Source: JBAZPT01 sp041645535
GTDB lineage: Bacteria; Patescibacteriota; Minisyncoccia; Moranbacterales; UBA2206
Reading direction: 5' to 3'
Assembly (NCBI GenBank): GCA_041645535.1
Contig: JBAZPT010000001.1
Location: 434,001-498,000, forward strand
Length of the DNA stretch: 64,000 nt
The notes beneath the pieces were generated by a model. It had not been told where the DNA came from. It made no database searches and worked only from the letters and a program-made list of their open reading frames with translations. This document shows positions 1 through 9,129 of the stretch, in pieces. The position numbers were made by a program, and so were the translations under genes. Positions within the stretch are counted from its first letter, which is position 1. Each line of letters opens with the position of its first letter.

Positions 1-24
1 ATCATATATTGCCGCTAAATAAAA

Positions 25-56
25 ACACAAAAACAGGGCTTCATCCCTGCTTTTTT
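25..56 (-). terminator. Rho-independent terminator of the 16S unit
   Basis: On the minus strand a stem GCAGGG/CCCTGT (loop ATGAAG) is followed by a T-rich run. It lies just beyond the trailer arm of the pre-16S processing stem, so it should end the 16S transcript. The arms are also A/T extended, so it could stop plus-strand transcription too. Confidence 0.75.
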
Positions 57-72
57 AAAATAAGTTCAGCTT

Positions 73-94
73 CACAATCTTTTGCGATTAGTCC
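73..94 (-). other. Pre-16S processing stem, trailer arm
   Basis: This 22-nt minus-strand segment pairs with 3889-3910 along its whole length with two G-U wobbles. Together the arms enclose the entire 16S gene and both introns, the geometry of an RNase III-type processing stem. The pairing is seen in the sequence; the processing role is inferred from other bacteria. The 185 nt between this arm and the 16S 3' end hold no recognisable tRNA or gene. Confidence 0.7.
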
Positions 95-413
95 GAGTCT
101 ATACGCATCCTTGTACAAAAGACACGATTACAGATTCTTACAGCTCTGTTAGGCATTGCTGTTCCCTTAACTTGCGTTAAAGGTCGACCAGCGGATAACT
201 ACCAATGCTCTCCATTATGCCCTATGAGGGACGTAACTTCTACTAGAGTGCATTTCTCGATAGCTATCAAATCTCCCTAGAAAGGAGGTGATCCATCGAC
301 AGGTTCCCCTACCGATGCCTTGTTACGACTTCACCCTTATCATCGATCCCACCGTGATTCCTGCTTTAAAACAGGAGCTTCGGGTGTTACCGACTCTCTT
401 GGTGTGACGGGCG

Positions 414-1282
414 ATTATCTTCGTAAAACTACGAATTGATGTTCCCATCGTGCCTGCGGATTTCCCGCACACGACGAGCTCTAATGCATCTCTTGCTTGA
501 GAATATAAATTTTTCTCAAACCAGACTCTTTCAAGTGTTCCTTGTTTTGGACCATTTTGAGAATCCTGCAAAACATTTCAAAGTCACTTTTCTTTGAGCG
601 TAACTGCAAAGAATTTCTTTTGAAAAATGGAACTATTATTTTTTCCAGATCATTTCGATTGGCCACTTCATAGCGATAACAATTTTGATGATTGGCACGC
701 TTATCTTTTTGAAAATAAACATTGCCGCACCCAAAGAATTTTTTAAGCTCATCGAGAATTTTTTTGTCTTTCTCGATAAGTTTTAGAAAAAACCTTGGTT
801 CAACTTTTGTCCGCCTTTGAACTTTTTTGGTTGAATCGGGATTTTTTACGTATGCCGTAAAACTTCCTTCTCCGTCAACCAGACCAACGATATAATTTGG
901 ATTTAATTCCATATGCATTGAGTGAATCCTTCTCCCATCGCTCGTAAGCAATAAGATACTATGATTCAGCTGACTTCTTACGCTGCGTAAGTTTAATTAT
1001 CTAATTATATTATGACATATAATCTAGAACAGCGCAAGATCTCCTGGGGTCATTTATTATTCTTTTCCTGGCATTCCGACTGGCTTGTTTTTGTATTTTC
1101 GCTTTGCTCACCACCGATTCAAAGTTCAATACGGCCATTTTTTGTGTCAGACTGTCTTTTGCCTCCAGATCCTTCAGGCTCGATTTTCGCAAATCGGCCT
1201 TATCTTTCGGCTACGCTCCGCTTGGGTTGCGAAGGAAGAGATTTTAACTCTTTAGATTAACAAACTGCCCAGCGCTTTTATT
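414..1282 (-). other. Intron 1 in 16S rRNA (decoding-site position)
   Basis: An 869-bp insertion separates GTACTCAC from CGCCCGTCACACC. Removing it restores the universal GTACACACCGCCCG block at its normal length, placing the insertion at about E. coli 1399/1400. It carries a LAGLIDADG gene in its 3' half and several hairpins, including one at 416-434. Unlike intron 2, the exon ends in C and the intron in T, so the group I rule (exon U, intron final G) is not met. It may be an atypical group I intron or another type. Confidence 0.85.
481..918 (-). CDS. LAGLIDADG homing endonuclease (intron 1)
   Basis: This is a 145-residue single-motif LAGLIDADG protein encoded inside 16S intron 1. The motif reads GLVDGEGSF about ten residues from the start, the usual place for a dimeric enzyme, and basic Lys/Arg-rich segments follow, as expected for DNA contact. 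The family cuts intronless alleles so the intron can copy itself into them, and some members act as RNA maturases. I chose the ATG at 918 because AGAAGGA sits about 8 nt upstream; an in-frame ATG at 912 is also possible. The frame is open for a few codons further upstream but without a motif. The reading frame is intact, so the element may still be active. Confidence 0.85.
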   Translation of the reverse strand: MHMELNPNYIVGLVDGEGSFTAYVKNPDSTKKVQRRTKVEPRFFLKLIEKDKKILDELKKFFGCGNVYFQKDKRANHQNCYRYEVANRNDLEKIIVPFFKRNSLQLRSKKSDFEMFCRILKMVQNKEHLKESGLRKIYILKQEMH

Positions 1283-1905
1283 GTGAGTACAAGATCCGAG
1301 AACGTATTCACCGTAGCATTCTGATCTACGATTACTAGTGATTCCGGCTTCATGAGGTCGAGTTGCAGACCTCAATCCGAACTGAGATAAGATTTTTGGG
1401 ATTAGCTCCGCCTTACGGCTTGGCAACCCTTTGTTCTTACCATTGTAGCACGTGTGTTGCCCAGGGCGTCAAAGGGCCACGCTGATTTGACGTCATCCCC
1501 ACCTTCCTCCCAACACTAAACTCATAAAAAAAATTATGAACTTAGTGCTGGGCGGTCTCGTGTGACACAATGTAACACACGATAGGGGTTGCGCTCGTTT
1601 CCTGACTTAACAGAACATCTTACGACACGAGCTGACGACAACCGTGCAGCGCCTGCTAGACACCCTCGAAGGCTTGTACATTTCTGTACAATGCAGTCTA
1701 GTTTCAAGCCCTGGTGAGGTTTCTCGCTTACCGTCGAATTAAACCACATGCTCCACCACTTGTGCGGATCCCCGTCTATTCCTTTGAGTTTTAAGCTTGC
1801 GCTCGTACTTCCCAGGCGGCATACTTATCGCGTTAGCTACGACACTAGGAGGGTCGATTCTCCTAATACCTAGTATGCATCGTTTACGGCGTGGACTACT
1901 GGGGT

Positions 1906-2939
1906 CAAAAATATTTCTATTTTTTCTTTATATCGCTATAAAGTTTGGACTATATCATTTTCTGAAATTTTTCCACTTATTTTTCTTGAGAGCAACATAT
2001 TTTTCAATAGTAACTCTGGAAAAATTGGAATTTTGTTCAATTTCAGAAATCCAGCGTTCGAGAAGTTGATTATCCTTGTAAAGCAAGATTACTTTTTCAA
2101 GCATTTGCTCTGTTTGGATATGAGGTAAAATAATTCGCAAAAACTTTTTTAATTCTTCTGTCGATCGCAGCCACAGACGAAAATACTTTTCTCTTTTTCC
2201 GTCTCTCGGCTTTTTGACCGGAGCAACATGAACTTTGACATTCCATACTTTATTCAAGTATTGAGCCAAAGTTTTTACCGCTTCTTCATCAAAACCATCG
2301 GTACAAATGACGCCCTTTCTTCCATTGGAAATAATAGAACCGTCATCCATCCACCAGACAGCCAACGACAGGGGCGTCAGCATATTAAGCCATTTCCTGC
2401 GAACTTTGAGTTTTCCTCTTTTGTGAGTTAATTCATAAAGTTCGCTTAACGGCTCCAATGCCAAGCTTTGATATCTTAGTTTTGGTTTGCTGCTATAGCT
2501 TTTTTGATCAGCTTTTTGCAGCCAACAGCATTTTTGCGAAGATATTTCTTTTAACTGGTTCTTCTTCCAGTTGAAATACGGTTCTTGTTCGACCGAGTGC
2601 CGAAAAGAAAACCTCGCATTTCTATATGGCTCATGGATCTTTAATGATCCGTCGCCGAGGAGCGAGCCTAGGATAATTTCTTTAGCTCGATCCGACAAAG
2701 GCACAAAAATTTTCTTAGTCATATATTTTTCAATTAATTTTGCGCCAACTATCTTACATCAACTTCATAGTCTCTACGGGGTCGCCGATGAGACGACTTC
2801 CCTCGGGATTGTCTGAATTAAAGAAAGTAGTAATTTCTATATTTATAATTCAGGGTTTCCCCGATACAGCTGAATGCACATCCCGAAGTTGCCTTCGAGA
2901 GGGACACCTTTGCCACTATTATATGCGGTGGCGGGATCT
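1906..2939 (-). other. Group I-like intron 2 in 16S rRNA (790 loop)
   Basis: A 1034-bp insertion lies between GGATTAGAT and ACCCCAGTAGTCC, i.e. between E. coli 793 and 794. The exon ends in T and the intron ends in G, matching the group I rule. The 5' part has group I-like core blocks: a GAGACTA segment and a later AAGATAGT segment resembling the P7/P3/P8 region, around 2745-2790. The LAGLIDADG gene fills the 3' two thirds, downstream of the core. I did not fold the RNA, so the subgroup is open. Confidence 0.88.
1955..2722 (-). CDS. Two-motif LAGLIDADG homing endonuclease (intron 2)
   Basis: This 255-residue protein has two LAGLIDADG helices, ILGSLLGDGSL near residues 16-26 and LAVWWMDDGS near residues 118-127, so it should act as a monomer with two pseudo-symmetric halves (LAGLIDADG_2-type). 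Each half carries an acidic residue at the end of its motif, the metal-binding position for double-strand cleavage. It lies entirely inside the 790-loop intron and probably drives intron homing. The ATG at 2722 follows an A/T-rich stretch without a strong Shine-Dalgarno, common for intron genes. No frameshift or premature stop is seen. Confidence 0.92.
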   Translation of the reverse strand: MTKKIFVPLSDRAKEIILGSLLGDGSLKIHEPYRNARFSFRHSVEQEPYFNWKKNQLKEISSQKCCWLQKADQKSYSSKPKLRYQSLALEPLSELYELTHKRGKLKVRRKWLNMLTPLSLAVWWMDDGSIISNGRKGVICTDGFDEEAVKTLAQYLNKVWNVKVHVAPVKKPRDGKREKYFRLWLRSTEELKKFLRIILPHIQTEQMLEKVILLYKDNQLLERWISEIEQNSNFSRVTIEKYVALKKNKWKNFRK

Positions 2940-3273
2940 ATCTAATCCCATTCGCTACCCACGCTTTCGCATCTCAGCGTCAGAAGAGTGCCAATCGAAT
3001 GCCTTCGCCTTTGGTGTTCCATATGATATCAACGCATTTCACTGCTACACCATATGTTCCATCGATCTCTCACTCTCTCAAGACATACCGTTTCAAACGC
3101 AGTTTTCGAGTTGAGCTCGAAGATTTGACGTCTGACTAATATGTCCGCCTACATGCTCTTTACGCCCAATAAATCCGGATAACGCTTGAGGTCTCTGTAT
3201 TACCGCTACTGCTGGCACAGAGTTAGTAACCTCTTATTCCTGCTTTACCATCACGAAATTTTTCAAGCAGAAA

Positions 3274-3312
<39 letters not shown>

Positions 3313-3696
3313 GTCGCTCGTTCACCCTTTCGGGCATTGACGAATATTCTCGACTGCAGCCTCCCGTAGGAGTTTGGGCAGTGTCTCAGTCCCAATGTTG
3401 GGGGCCGTGCTCTCACACCCCCTACCCGTCATAGCCTTGGTAGTCCTTTACACTACCAACAAGCTGATAGGACACAGGCTCCTCCTGAAGCATTCCGATT
3501 GCTCGAAGCTTTATTCCGTAGAATGTATCGTGTATTAGTTCGGATTTCTCCGAGTTATTCACGACTCCAGGGAAGATTCCTATGTATTACTAACCCGTTT
3601 GCCACTGATGTATTACTACACCCGTTTGACTTGCATGCCTTATCCACGCCGCCAGCGTTCATCCTGAGCTAGGATCAAACTCTCAATAAATCTCGA

Positions 3697-4671
3697 AAAA
3701 ATTATAAATTTTTTCGCTAGATTTATTAGATCCCGCCGAAGCTCCGAAGGAGCAAAGGAGGATCAATAAACCTTATGTAAAGAATTTTAATTCTTTAGTT
3801 TGAATAGACTCTTTTTTTTCCGATTTTACTCGGAAAGGCCCGCCTGCATCGCTATGCGAGTAAACTCGTTTGCGAAGCATTGCGGGCAGGACTAATCGCA
3901 AAAAATTGCGATTTTGTCTAAATCTTTGATTTAGCTACAAAATCGCATCCGCCTTGGGCGGAAAGATTATAAATAGACTAAATCTCAATTTAGATATTTG
4001 CTGAACATAACTTATTCAATTTTCAAGCTGCATTCCATAACTGCAAAGTGATGAGCCCAAAAAGTTTATTGGGCGGACTTCTTTGAAGTTATAATTTGGG
4101 TAGCCGGCCTAGCTTATGCATAGTTTATCTCCGAGGCTCGAAACCTCAGCTCGAGATCTAACGCGGGGCATCGGCCAGCTACCAACTTTAATTTCAAAAT
4201 TTCCTTCAGCGGCTAGGCGGCAATTCATCGCATATCCTGTTTCTGTCCGTGATTCATCAGATATAGCAATTACTGTCCGCCATCACCGCTGAAGGTTTAT
4301 TTCCGACGACCAAGAAGGCAGGAGACGATTCCCATAATCCCTTGCTTTACTTCCCACATCCTGCGGAAGAGCCCTGATTCAAAATTAAAATGAACGGGCT
4401 AGTGAATCAATCCATTCATCTCAATGGATTCGTTTACTTAGTCGCCGGAAGTTTATTTTCGACCGGGACCGCCAAGCTCTGCGCGCTCCCTCCTAGGATA
4501 GGTCAGCGCTTGGCGGCCCCTTCTTTATTTTCTAAAGAACTCAAAAACTACATCTCAACATACAGCAATTTTTTGTATGCTCAAATGTAGTTTCTTCCCA
4601 CCCCAATATCATTAAATTTTCAGTTAATGTTGTTTGGTGTTTTGGTTGTTAATTGCTTACTTTTTTAAAGC
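3697..4671 (-). ncRNA. Long structured 16S leader, family not recognised
   Basis: About 975 nt lie between the promoter at 4678-4705 and the 16S 5' end with no convincing gene. Strong inverted repeats are packed along it: 4543-4593, ccgccaagc/gcttggcgg near 4465-4525, 4403-4431, ccttcagcgg/ccgctgaagg at 4201-4297, ggtagccggcc/ggccagctacc at 4099-4183, 4053-4074, 3909-3945, and 3838-3888. Short AATAAAC segments recur beside four of these helices. I looked for RNase P RNA, tmRNA, SRP RNA and riboswitch consensus blocks and found none that fit. It may be a leader, a separate small RNA upstream of 16S, or both. Confidence 0.5.
3889..3910 (-). other. Pre-16S processing stem, leader arm
   Basis: This is the partner of 73-94: 22 of 22 positions can pair in the minus-strand RNA, two of them as G-U. 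It lies about 195 nt before the 16S 5' end. It can also fold locally with nearby GCGATT repeats at 3905-3957, so the two structures may compete during transcription. Confidence 0.65.
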
Positions 4672-4677
4672 TTTATT

Positions 4678-4705
4678 ATTCTAGCAATTCTGAAATATCT
4701 GTCAA
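4678..4705 (-). promoter_or_regulatory. Promoter of the 16S unit
   Basis: The minus strand reads TTGACA (4705-4700), a 16-nt spacer, then TAGAAT (4683-4678): a near-consensus housekeeping sigma promoter. The predicted start is near 4671. It is the only strong minus-strand promoter I noticed upstream of 16S. Confidence 0.75.
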
Positions 4706-4758
4706 GAGCGCCAATTTCTACATTCTTGCCAGTTTTTGAGTGGCTTATTTAAGCCATT

Positions 4759-5034
4759 TTACAGCCCCATCTCCGAATCTGAAAGTTTATCTTCGCTAAA
4801 GCTATCATCGTTTACGGAATTCAAATCATCCTCGATAGCTTTTGTGCCGCTATCCGTTGAATTGCTTGCTTCCTCATTAGCCGCAGTGTTATTATTTTTA
4901 GGAACACTTTGTTTAACGACCGGGACAACCGCCGTATCGTCTACCGTAGCTTTTCTGTCCCAAATAGCTCCCAATGCTACAACGGTAATAATTATTATTC
5001 CGGCTATGATTATAATTGCTAATTTGTTTGCCAT
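4759..5034 (-). CDS. Small membrane-anchored acidic protein, unknown
   Basis: The 91-residue product has one N-terminal membrane helix (residues 5-25, rich in Ile/Val) followed by a low-complexity tail rich in Ser, Asp, Asn and Glu. It is probably anchored in the membrane with the acidic tail outside, but no family is recognisable. It sits 13 bp after the secreted coiled-coil gene at 5048-5725 in the same direction, so the two are probably co-transcribed. The opposite-strand frame over the same span is Ser/Leu-rich and looks like a shadow. Confidence 0.6.
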   Translation of the reverse strand: MANKLAIIIIAGIIIITVVALGAIWDRKATVDDTAVVPVVKQSVPKNNNTAANEEASNSTDSGTKAIEDDLNSVNDDSFSEDKLSDSEMGL

Positions 5035-5047
5035 TTTTGTTTTTTAA

Positions 5048-5725
5048 TTAATTATTTGTTTCATCTTCATCTTCCGTGTCAGGCATTTGAGCCTTGAGAG
5101 CTTTCAAATCAACCAAAATAGTTTCGCGGACATATGTCCTGATGTCAGCCGCGTCAGTATGGACTTGTTTCAAAAGTGTTTTTGATTCAAGCAAAACTCC
5201 TTTAAATTCACCTTCTGAATGTCCACAGGTATAATTTTTCGTTTCTCCGAGTTTCGCGGCATAAGCAGTATAATCTTCCTTGAATTTTTCAATCTTGGTC
5301 TGTAATTCAGCTAAGTGAACTTTAATAGTGTCTGTGTTTATCTTTTGCTCTTCGGCCCGCGCGATAAATTTATTTATTCGATTGACCAGATTAGTATAAA
5401 CGCTCGTATGTTTTTCCTTGGCATCCGCAAAAAGTGAAAGTCTGTTTTGAATTCTCTCCTGAACTCTCGCGCATTTTTCTGTGGTGAATTTTTCTTTGAA
5501 CTCAAGGCGCAAACGCTCCTTTTCAGCTTTTAAATTGCTCAGAAATTCCGTGCGTTTTTCTTTCCAATCCGCTTTAATTTCCGCCAAAGTAGCTTTTCTG
5601 GCTTCGATTCTATTTTTTACTTCTTCTTCGTGCTGTTCCGCGGCAGACTGGCTATTTTCAGCCAAAACAGCGCTTGCGGAAAGCAACAGTGCGGCCGAAA
5701 AAATGATTACTATTAATCTTCTCAT
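5048..5725 (-). CDS. Secreted coiled-coil protein, unknown
   Basis: The 225-residue protein begins with a signal peptide (MRRLIVIIFSAALLLSASAVLA, written here as residues 1-22, AxA-type cleavage site). Most of the rest is charged heptad-like helix (Glu/Lys/Ala, residues 25-200), so it should be an exported helical protein. Two Cys residues (in EKCARV and YTCGH) could form a disulfide. It is followed by the small acidic membrane protein at 4759-5034. No enzymatic motif is visible and I cannot name a family. Confidence 0.7.
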   Translation of the reverse strand: MRRLIVIIFSAALLLSASAVLAENSQSAAEQHEEEVKNRIEARKATLAEIKADWKEKRTEFLSNLKAEKERLRLEFKEKFTTEKCARVQERIQNRLSLFADAKEKHTSVYTNLVNRINKFIARAEEQKINTDTIKVHLAELQTKIEKFKEDYTAYAAKLGETKNYTCGHSEGEFKGVLLESKTLLKQVHTDAADIRTYVRETILVDLKALKAQMPDTEDEDETNN

Positions 5726-5769
5726 ATTTTTTATTTATTATTTGTTAGCTTTTTTAATTATAGCACACC

Positions 5770-6162
5770 TTATCTTTTTTCCAAAATCTCTATTATTCTC
5801 CTTAATTTTTCATCTTCTATTTTTTCCAGATGCTCATGAATCTGCTTTATTTCCCGCTCAGCCAATCGATCCGTTGCCAAATCAATTTCCGCTTTATATC
5901 GGTCGCGCTCCGCCGTGCGATTCTGGCTCATCAAGATTATCGGCGCGGAATAGGCCGCTTGAATTCCCAAGAGAAGGGTGAGAAAAATAAAGGGATGCGA
6001 GTCCCAGGTCAAAATTCCAAGGGCATTGAGGGTAATCCAGCAAAAAAGCAGACCTGACTGCAAAAGAATAAACTTCCAGCTTCCAATCCAGGTGGCCACT
6101 TTGTCCGCCGCCCTTTGGCCCAGGGTCAATTTATTCTGGTGATGATTTTGATTTTGTTCCAT
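5770..6162 (-). CDS. DUF1003 family membrane protein
   Basis: The product, about 130 residues from the chosen start, matches the DUF1003 pattern: a short charged N-terminus, AADKVATWIGSWKFI, two membrane helices, SAPIILMSQNR after the second helix, and a C-terminal charged helix. The biochemical role of the family is not established. The frame is open to an ATG at 6189 inside serS, but the ATG at 6162 starts just after the serS stop at 6164 and fits the family N-terminus better. It is probably translated from the serS transcript. Confidence 0.85.
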   Translation of the reverse strand: MEQNQNHHQNKLTLGQRAADKVATWIGSWKFILLQSGLLFCWITLNALGILTWDSHPFIFLTLLLGIQAAYSAPIILMSQNRTAERDRYKAEIDLATDRLAEREIKQIHEHLEKIEDEKLRRIIEILEKR

Positions 6163-6163
6163 T

Positions 6164-7492
6164 TTATTTTTTTGATTTAATAACATCAATATTGCCTGGC
6201 ATATATTTTTGCAAAACTTCCGGAATTTTCACACTGCCGTCCGCCTGCTGGTAATTTTCCAGAATCGCGATGAAAATTCGCGGAGATGGAAGCGCAGTGT
6301 TATTGAGCATATAGACATATTTTTTGTTGCCATCTTTATCCTTGTATTTCACATTAAGCCGGCGAGCTTGCCAATCAAGAAAAATGCTGGCCGATCCGGT
6401 TTCGCCATAACGACCCATGCCCGGAAGCCACGCCTCTAAATCATATTGGCGGTATTTTCCAGCACCAAGATCGCCAGTACAAATAATTATCTGCCGATAT
6501 GGAATGCCCAATTCTTCATGCATTTCCTTGGAAATTCCAATCATTTCTTCCTGAAATTTTTCGGCTTCGCCAATATCAGCCTTGCATAAAACCACTTGCT
6601 CAACTTTCATAAATTCGTGTACGCGATATAGCCCTTTTGTTTCTTTGCCATAACTGCCTATTTCACTGCGATAACATTGGCTATAGCCGCAAAGCTTCAT
6701 CGGCAATCGAGCTTCGTCCAAAACTTCCCCGGAATAATAAGCCAGAAGCGATGGTTCTGCTGTGCCGACTAAAAACTTTTTGTCTTTACTGGCTTTGCCA
6801 TCCGCCTCTTTGTCCGAAGACGCGACTTGGTAAATTTCATCAATTTCCGGATTATATTCCAAGCCCTTGAAATATCCGCTGCCAAAAAGCGCGAACTCTT
6901 TTACCAGTGTCGGAACCAGCATCGGAGCATAGCCTTTTTCAACCATCTTGTTGATCGCATACATCATGAATCCCATCATCAAGGAAACGCCTTCGCTCTT
7001 CACATAATACCCGCGGTAGCCCCCCACCTTAGCTCCGCGCTCCAGGTCTAAAATGTCCAGGTTTTTCCCGATTTCAATATGCGTTTTGGGAGCAAAATCC
7101 ATCTTCGTTTTTTCGCCCCAGTGGTATACTTCCATATTGTCCGCGTCACTTTTTCCAATTGGCGTATCGGGCGATTGAATTGTTGGGATTTTTACAGCCA
7201 ACCCGTCGAATTCTTCTTTGATATTTTTATAAGCCGCTTCTTTGGCTTCCAGTTTGTTTTTTATTTCTTTTCCTTTTTCGATTACTTCTTTCCGCTCTTC
7301 CTCGCTCTTGGCTTCCTGCACCAGCGCGTTGATGTCATTCTTGAGCGCGTTCAATTCTTCAATTTCCTGCATCAACTTCGCCCGTTGGTCATCAATGCCA
7401 AAAAAATATTCCAAATCCAAATCCAGCCCCTTGTTTTCAATGGTTTTTTTCATCGCCTCCTTATTTTCCCGGATAAATTTGATGTCGAGCAT
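6164..7492 (-). CDS. serS: Seryl-tRNA synthetase
   Basis: This 442-residue class II aminoacyl-tRNA synthetase charges tRNA-Ser. Residues about 25-110 form the long coiled-coil arm that grips the tRNA variable loop. The catalytic core follows, with motif 2 around CYRSEIGSYGKETKG (residues about 275-290) and motif 3 at TGSASIFLDWQARRLN near residue 370. Length and motif order are normal for bacterial SerRS. The start MLDIKFIRENKE is the typical family start. The DUF1003 gene follows directly. Confidence 0.97.
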   Translation of the reverse strand: MLDIKFIRENKEAMKKTIENKGLDLDLEYFFGIDDQRAKLMQEIEELNALKNDINALVQEAKSEEERKEVIEKGKEIKNKLEAKEAAYKNIKEEFDGLAVKIPTIQSPDTPIGKSDADNMEVYHWGEKTKMDFAPKTHIEIGKNLDILDLERGAKVGGYRGYYVKSEGVSLMMGFMMYAINKMVEKGYAPMLVPTLVKEFALFGSGYFKGLEYNPEIDEIYQVASSDKEADGKASKDKKFLVGTAEPSLLAYYSGEVLDEARLPMKLCGYSQCYRSEIGSYGKETKGLYRVHEFMKVEQVVLCKADIGEAEKFQEEMIGISKEMHEELGIPYRQIIICTGDLGAGKYRQYDLEAWLPGMGRYGETGSASIFLDWQARRLNVKYKDKDGNKKYVYMLNNTALPSPRIFIAILENYQQADGSVKIPEVLQKYMPGNIDVIKSKK

Positions 7493-7517
7493 GAGCTTAA
7501 TATAGCATATTATCCAC

Positions 7518-8249
7518 TTATTTCAAAAACTTCACCGAGGCTAGAATTTCGCGGAAGGTAAATTCGGCGTCGGAAAAAGTTTGAGGATTATAGGCTAAGC
7601 GGAAAATATAAGTGTTGCCGCCAAAAACCACATGATCGTCAATAATTTCCGCGCCGGGGTAGCCAGCTTCTTTGAAAATATGCAAAACATTTTCTTTGCC
7701 GCCCACATGCGCGTCATTTTTCGTTGCAACTTTCCCAGCATGGCCTCCGCCAGATTTATTTTCTCCCCGCGTCACAATTATCGAAAACTCTGCTCCCTGG
7801 TCTATAATTTTTATTTTATTTTCCTCGCGTCCGGAATAATATGAGTTTTGAACGGCCAAACGCGAAACTTGCGCGCCCTGCGCGCCCTCATTTACAATAA
7901 TCACCCAGCTTTGGGGAAACTCAAAAGAATATAGGTTAGCCTTGTCGTTTATTTTTTTTGTTGATTCCGCCAACTCCATCGCCCTTTTGCCTTTGGTATC
8001 TTTTTTCTCCAAAATCCTGTCAATTTCCAGCTTGATCGCTTTTATATAATAAAAAGGGCCGATAATCTCTCCGCGCGCCGCTTTTTCCGGAAATTTGTGT
8101 TCCTGATATTTCTGCCAGCCATAAGAACCGCCCACGATTAAAATGACCATGATTATAAAAATGGAAGAAAGCGAGGCACCGCTGAAATTTTTTAAAATGT
8201 TTACAATTCTTGTTTTTCCGCCAGAGGCGGATTTCACTTTGTTCAACAT
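7518..8249 (-). CDS. Single-pass membrane protein, unknown
   Basis: The 243-residue product has a basic cytoplasmic N-terminus, one membrane helix (residues about 28-46) and an extracytoplasmic domain of mixed alpha/beta character, with SWVIIVNEG and a repeated FRLAYNPQTFSDAEFTF-type end. No family is recognised. Codons 6-11 (SASGGK) come from a short CCGCC/GGCGG palindrome at 8218-8230, one of several such insertions in this window. It is 4 bp from the neighbour at 8254-9030, so the two are probably co-translated. Confidence 0.7.
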   Translation of the reverse strand: MLNKVKSASGGKTRIVNILKNFSGASLSSIFIIMVILIVGGSYGWQKYQEHKFPEKAARGEIIGPFYYIKAIKLEIDRILEKKDTKGKRAMELAESTKKINDKANLYSFEFPQSWVIIVNEGAQGAQVSRLAVQNSYYSGREENKIKIIDQGAEFSIIVTRGENKSGGGHAGKVATKNDAHVGGKENVLHIFKEAGYPGAEIIDDHVVFGGNTYIFRLAYNPQTFSDAEFTFREILASVKFLK

Positions 8250-8253
8250 GTTT

Positions 8254-9030
8254 TTATTTTAAGGCGTCATATATCTCTTTGTCTTTTTTGTCAGTGATGC
8301 TTTTCATTTCAGTGCGCAAGTCATCCAACTGTTCCTGCGCGCCCTTGTTTTCAGCGCCTTTCTCGTCCTTGGAAATTCCGAGATTTTGTTTGTTCATGAG
8401 ATATGCCATCCACAGCGCCGCGATTACAACTACAATCAGCAGTGAAATAAGCCCGACGATGCCTTTGGGATTTTTTGCTTCCATTATTTTTTCTTTCATA
8501 TGATTTTCAACTTCCTGTTTAATTTCCGGCCAATTGGCAATCCAATTTTTTCCGTCACCAGCCGGCTTAAGTTCGCCATCTTCTTTTTTTTCTATACGCA
8601 TGCAAAATCCTCGTTTGTTTTTTTCTAGATATAAAAATTCTTTTTGATCTTCTGGCAAATTTAACAAATCTTCATCTGAAAATTTCGGCCAGGAATACTG
8701 CAGATCCCGCGAATTTTGCAGCACCGTTCCATTAGGCGCCGAAACGCCAGCCCGGCCGTGGATGTTAAACCGATAAATTCCAACTGGCCAAGCAGAAGTA
8801 TCTATCTCAAACCAGCCCGAGAAATTTTCACTGGCTTTCAAGTCCACCGCTTCTATTCCATATATTTCACCTTTTTCTGTTGATTCCACTCTTTCTTTCG
8901 CCACTCGCTGATCCTCATCATCCGCCGGCCCGTCGGCTTTACCGATCCAAAGCTGGGCTTCCGGAAGTCCCAAAGGTTCCGCGTTCAGCAGAAATAAATT
9001 TTTGTCCTGGACTTTTATAAAATTTCCCAT
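8254..9030 (-). CDS. Membrane protein with beta-rich N-terminal region, unknown
   Basis: The 258-residue protein starts with a soluble, probably beta-sandwich region (residues 1-150; SGWFEIDTSAWPVGIYRFNIHG looks like an immunoglobulin-like strand pattern). It then has one membrane helix (about 193-212) and a charged tail. No catalytic motif is seen. It lies upstream of the 243-residue membrane protein with a 4-bp gap, suggesting a two-protein envelope unit. A copy of the 33-bp hairpin repeat sits about 43 bp before its start (9072-9105). Confidence 0.65.
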   Translation of the reverse strand: MGNFIKVQDKNLFLLNAEPLGLPEAQLWIGKADGPADDEDQRVAKERVESTEKGEIYGIEAVDLKASENFSGWFEIDTSAWPVGIYRFNIHGRAGVSAPNGTVLQNSRDLQYSWPKFSDEDLLNLPEDQKEFLYLEKNKRGFCMRIEKKEDGELKPAGDGKNWIANWPEIKQEVENHMKEKIMEAKNPKGIVGLISLLIVVVIAALWMAYLMNKQNLGISKDEKGAENKGAQEQLDDLRTEMKSITDKKDKEIYDALK

Positions 9031-9071
9031 AATTTTTTATATTAGTTCAATATTATACATATCATGTTTAT

Positions 9072-9105
9072 AGCATTCTTCCATATGTAAAAGAATGGAA
9101 GAAGC
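9072..9105. repeat. Hairpin repeat copy 1 beside the TrpR-like gene
   Basis: An inverted repeat, GCATTCTTCCAT and ATGGAAGAA around ATGTAAAAGA, identical over about 31 bp to the copy at 9559-9594. It lies downstream of the TrpR-like gene and just upstream of the membrane-protein gene starting at 9030. It could be an operator, an mRNA hairpin or a small repetitive element. Confidence 0.75.
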
Positions 9106-9129
9106 AACTAAACGCTTTAATAAAGCATG

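Noticed and set aside
1012..1260. Open frames on both strands in the 16S intron 1 5' part
   Set aside because: They fall in the presumed catalytic RNA part of the intron, have no start signals and no recognisable motif.
3697..4671. tmRNA or RNase P RNA in the 16S leader
   Set aside because: No tRNA-like ends with a T-loop sequence and no convincing P4-type conserved blocks were found; short resemblances (for example AGAAGTCC near 4080) are too weak.
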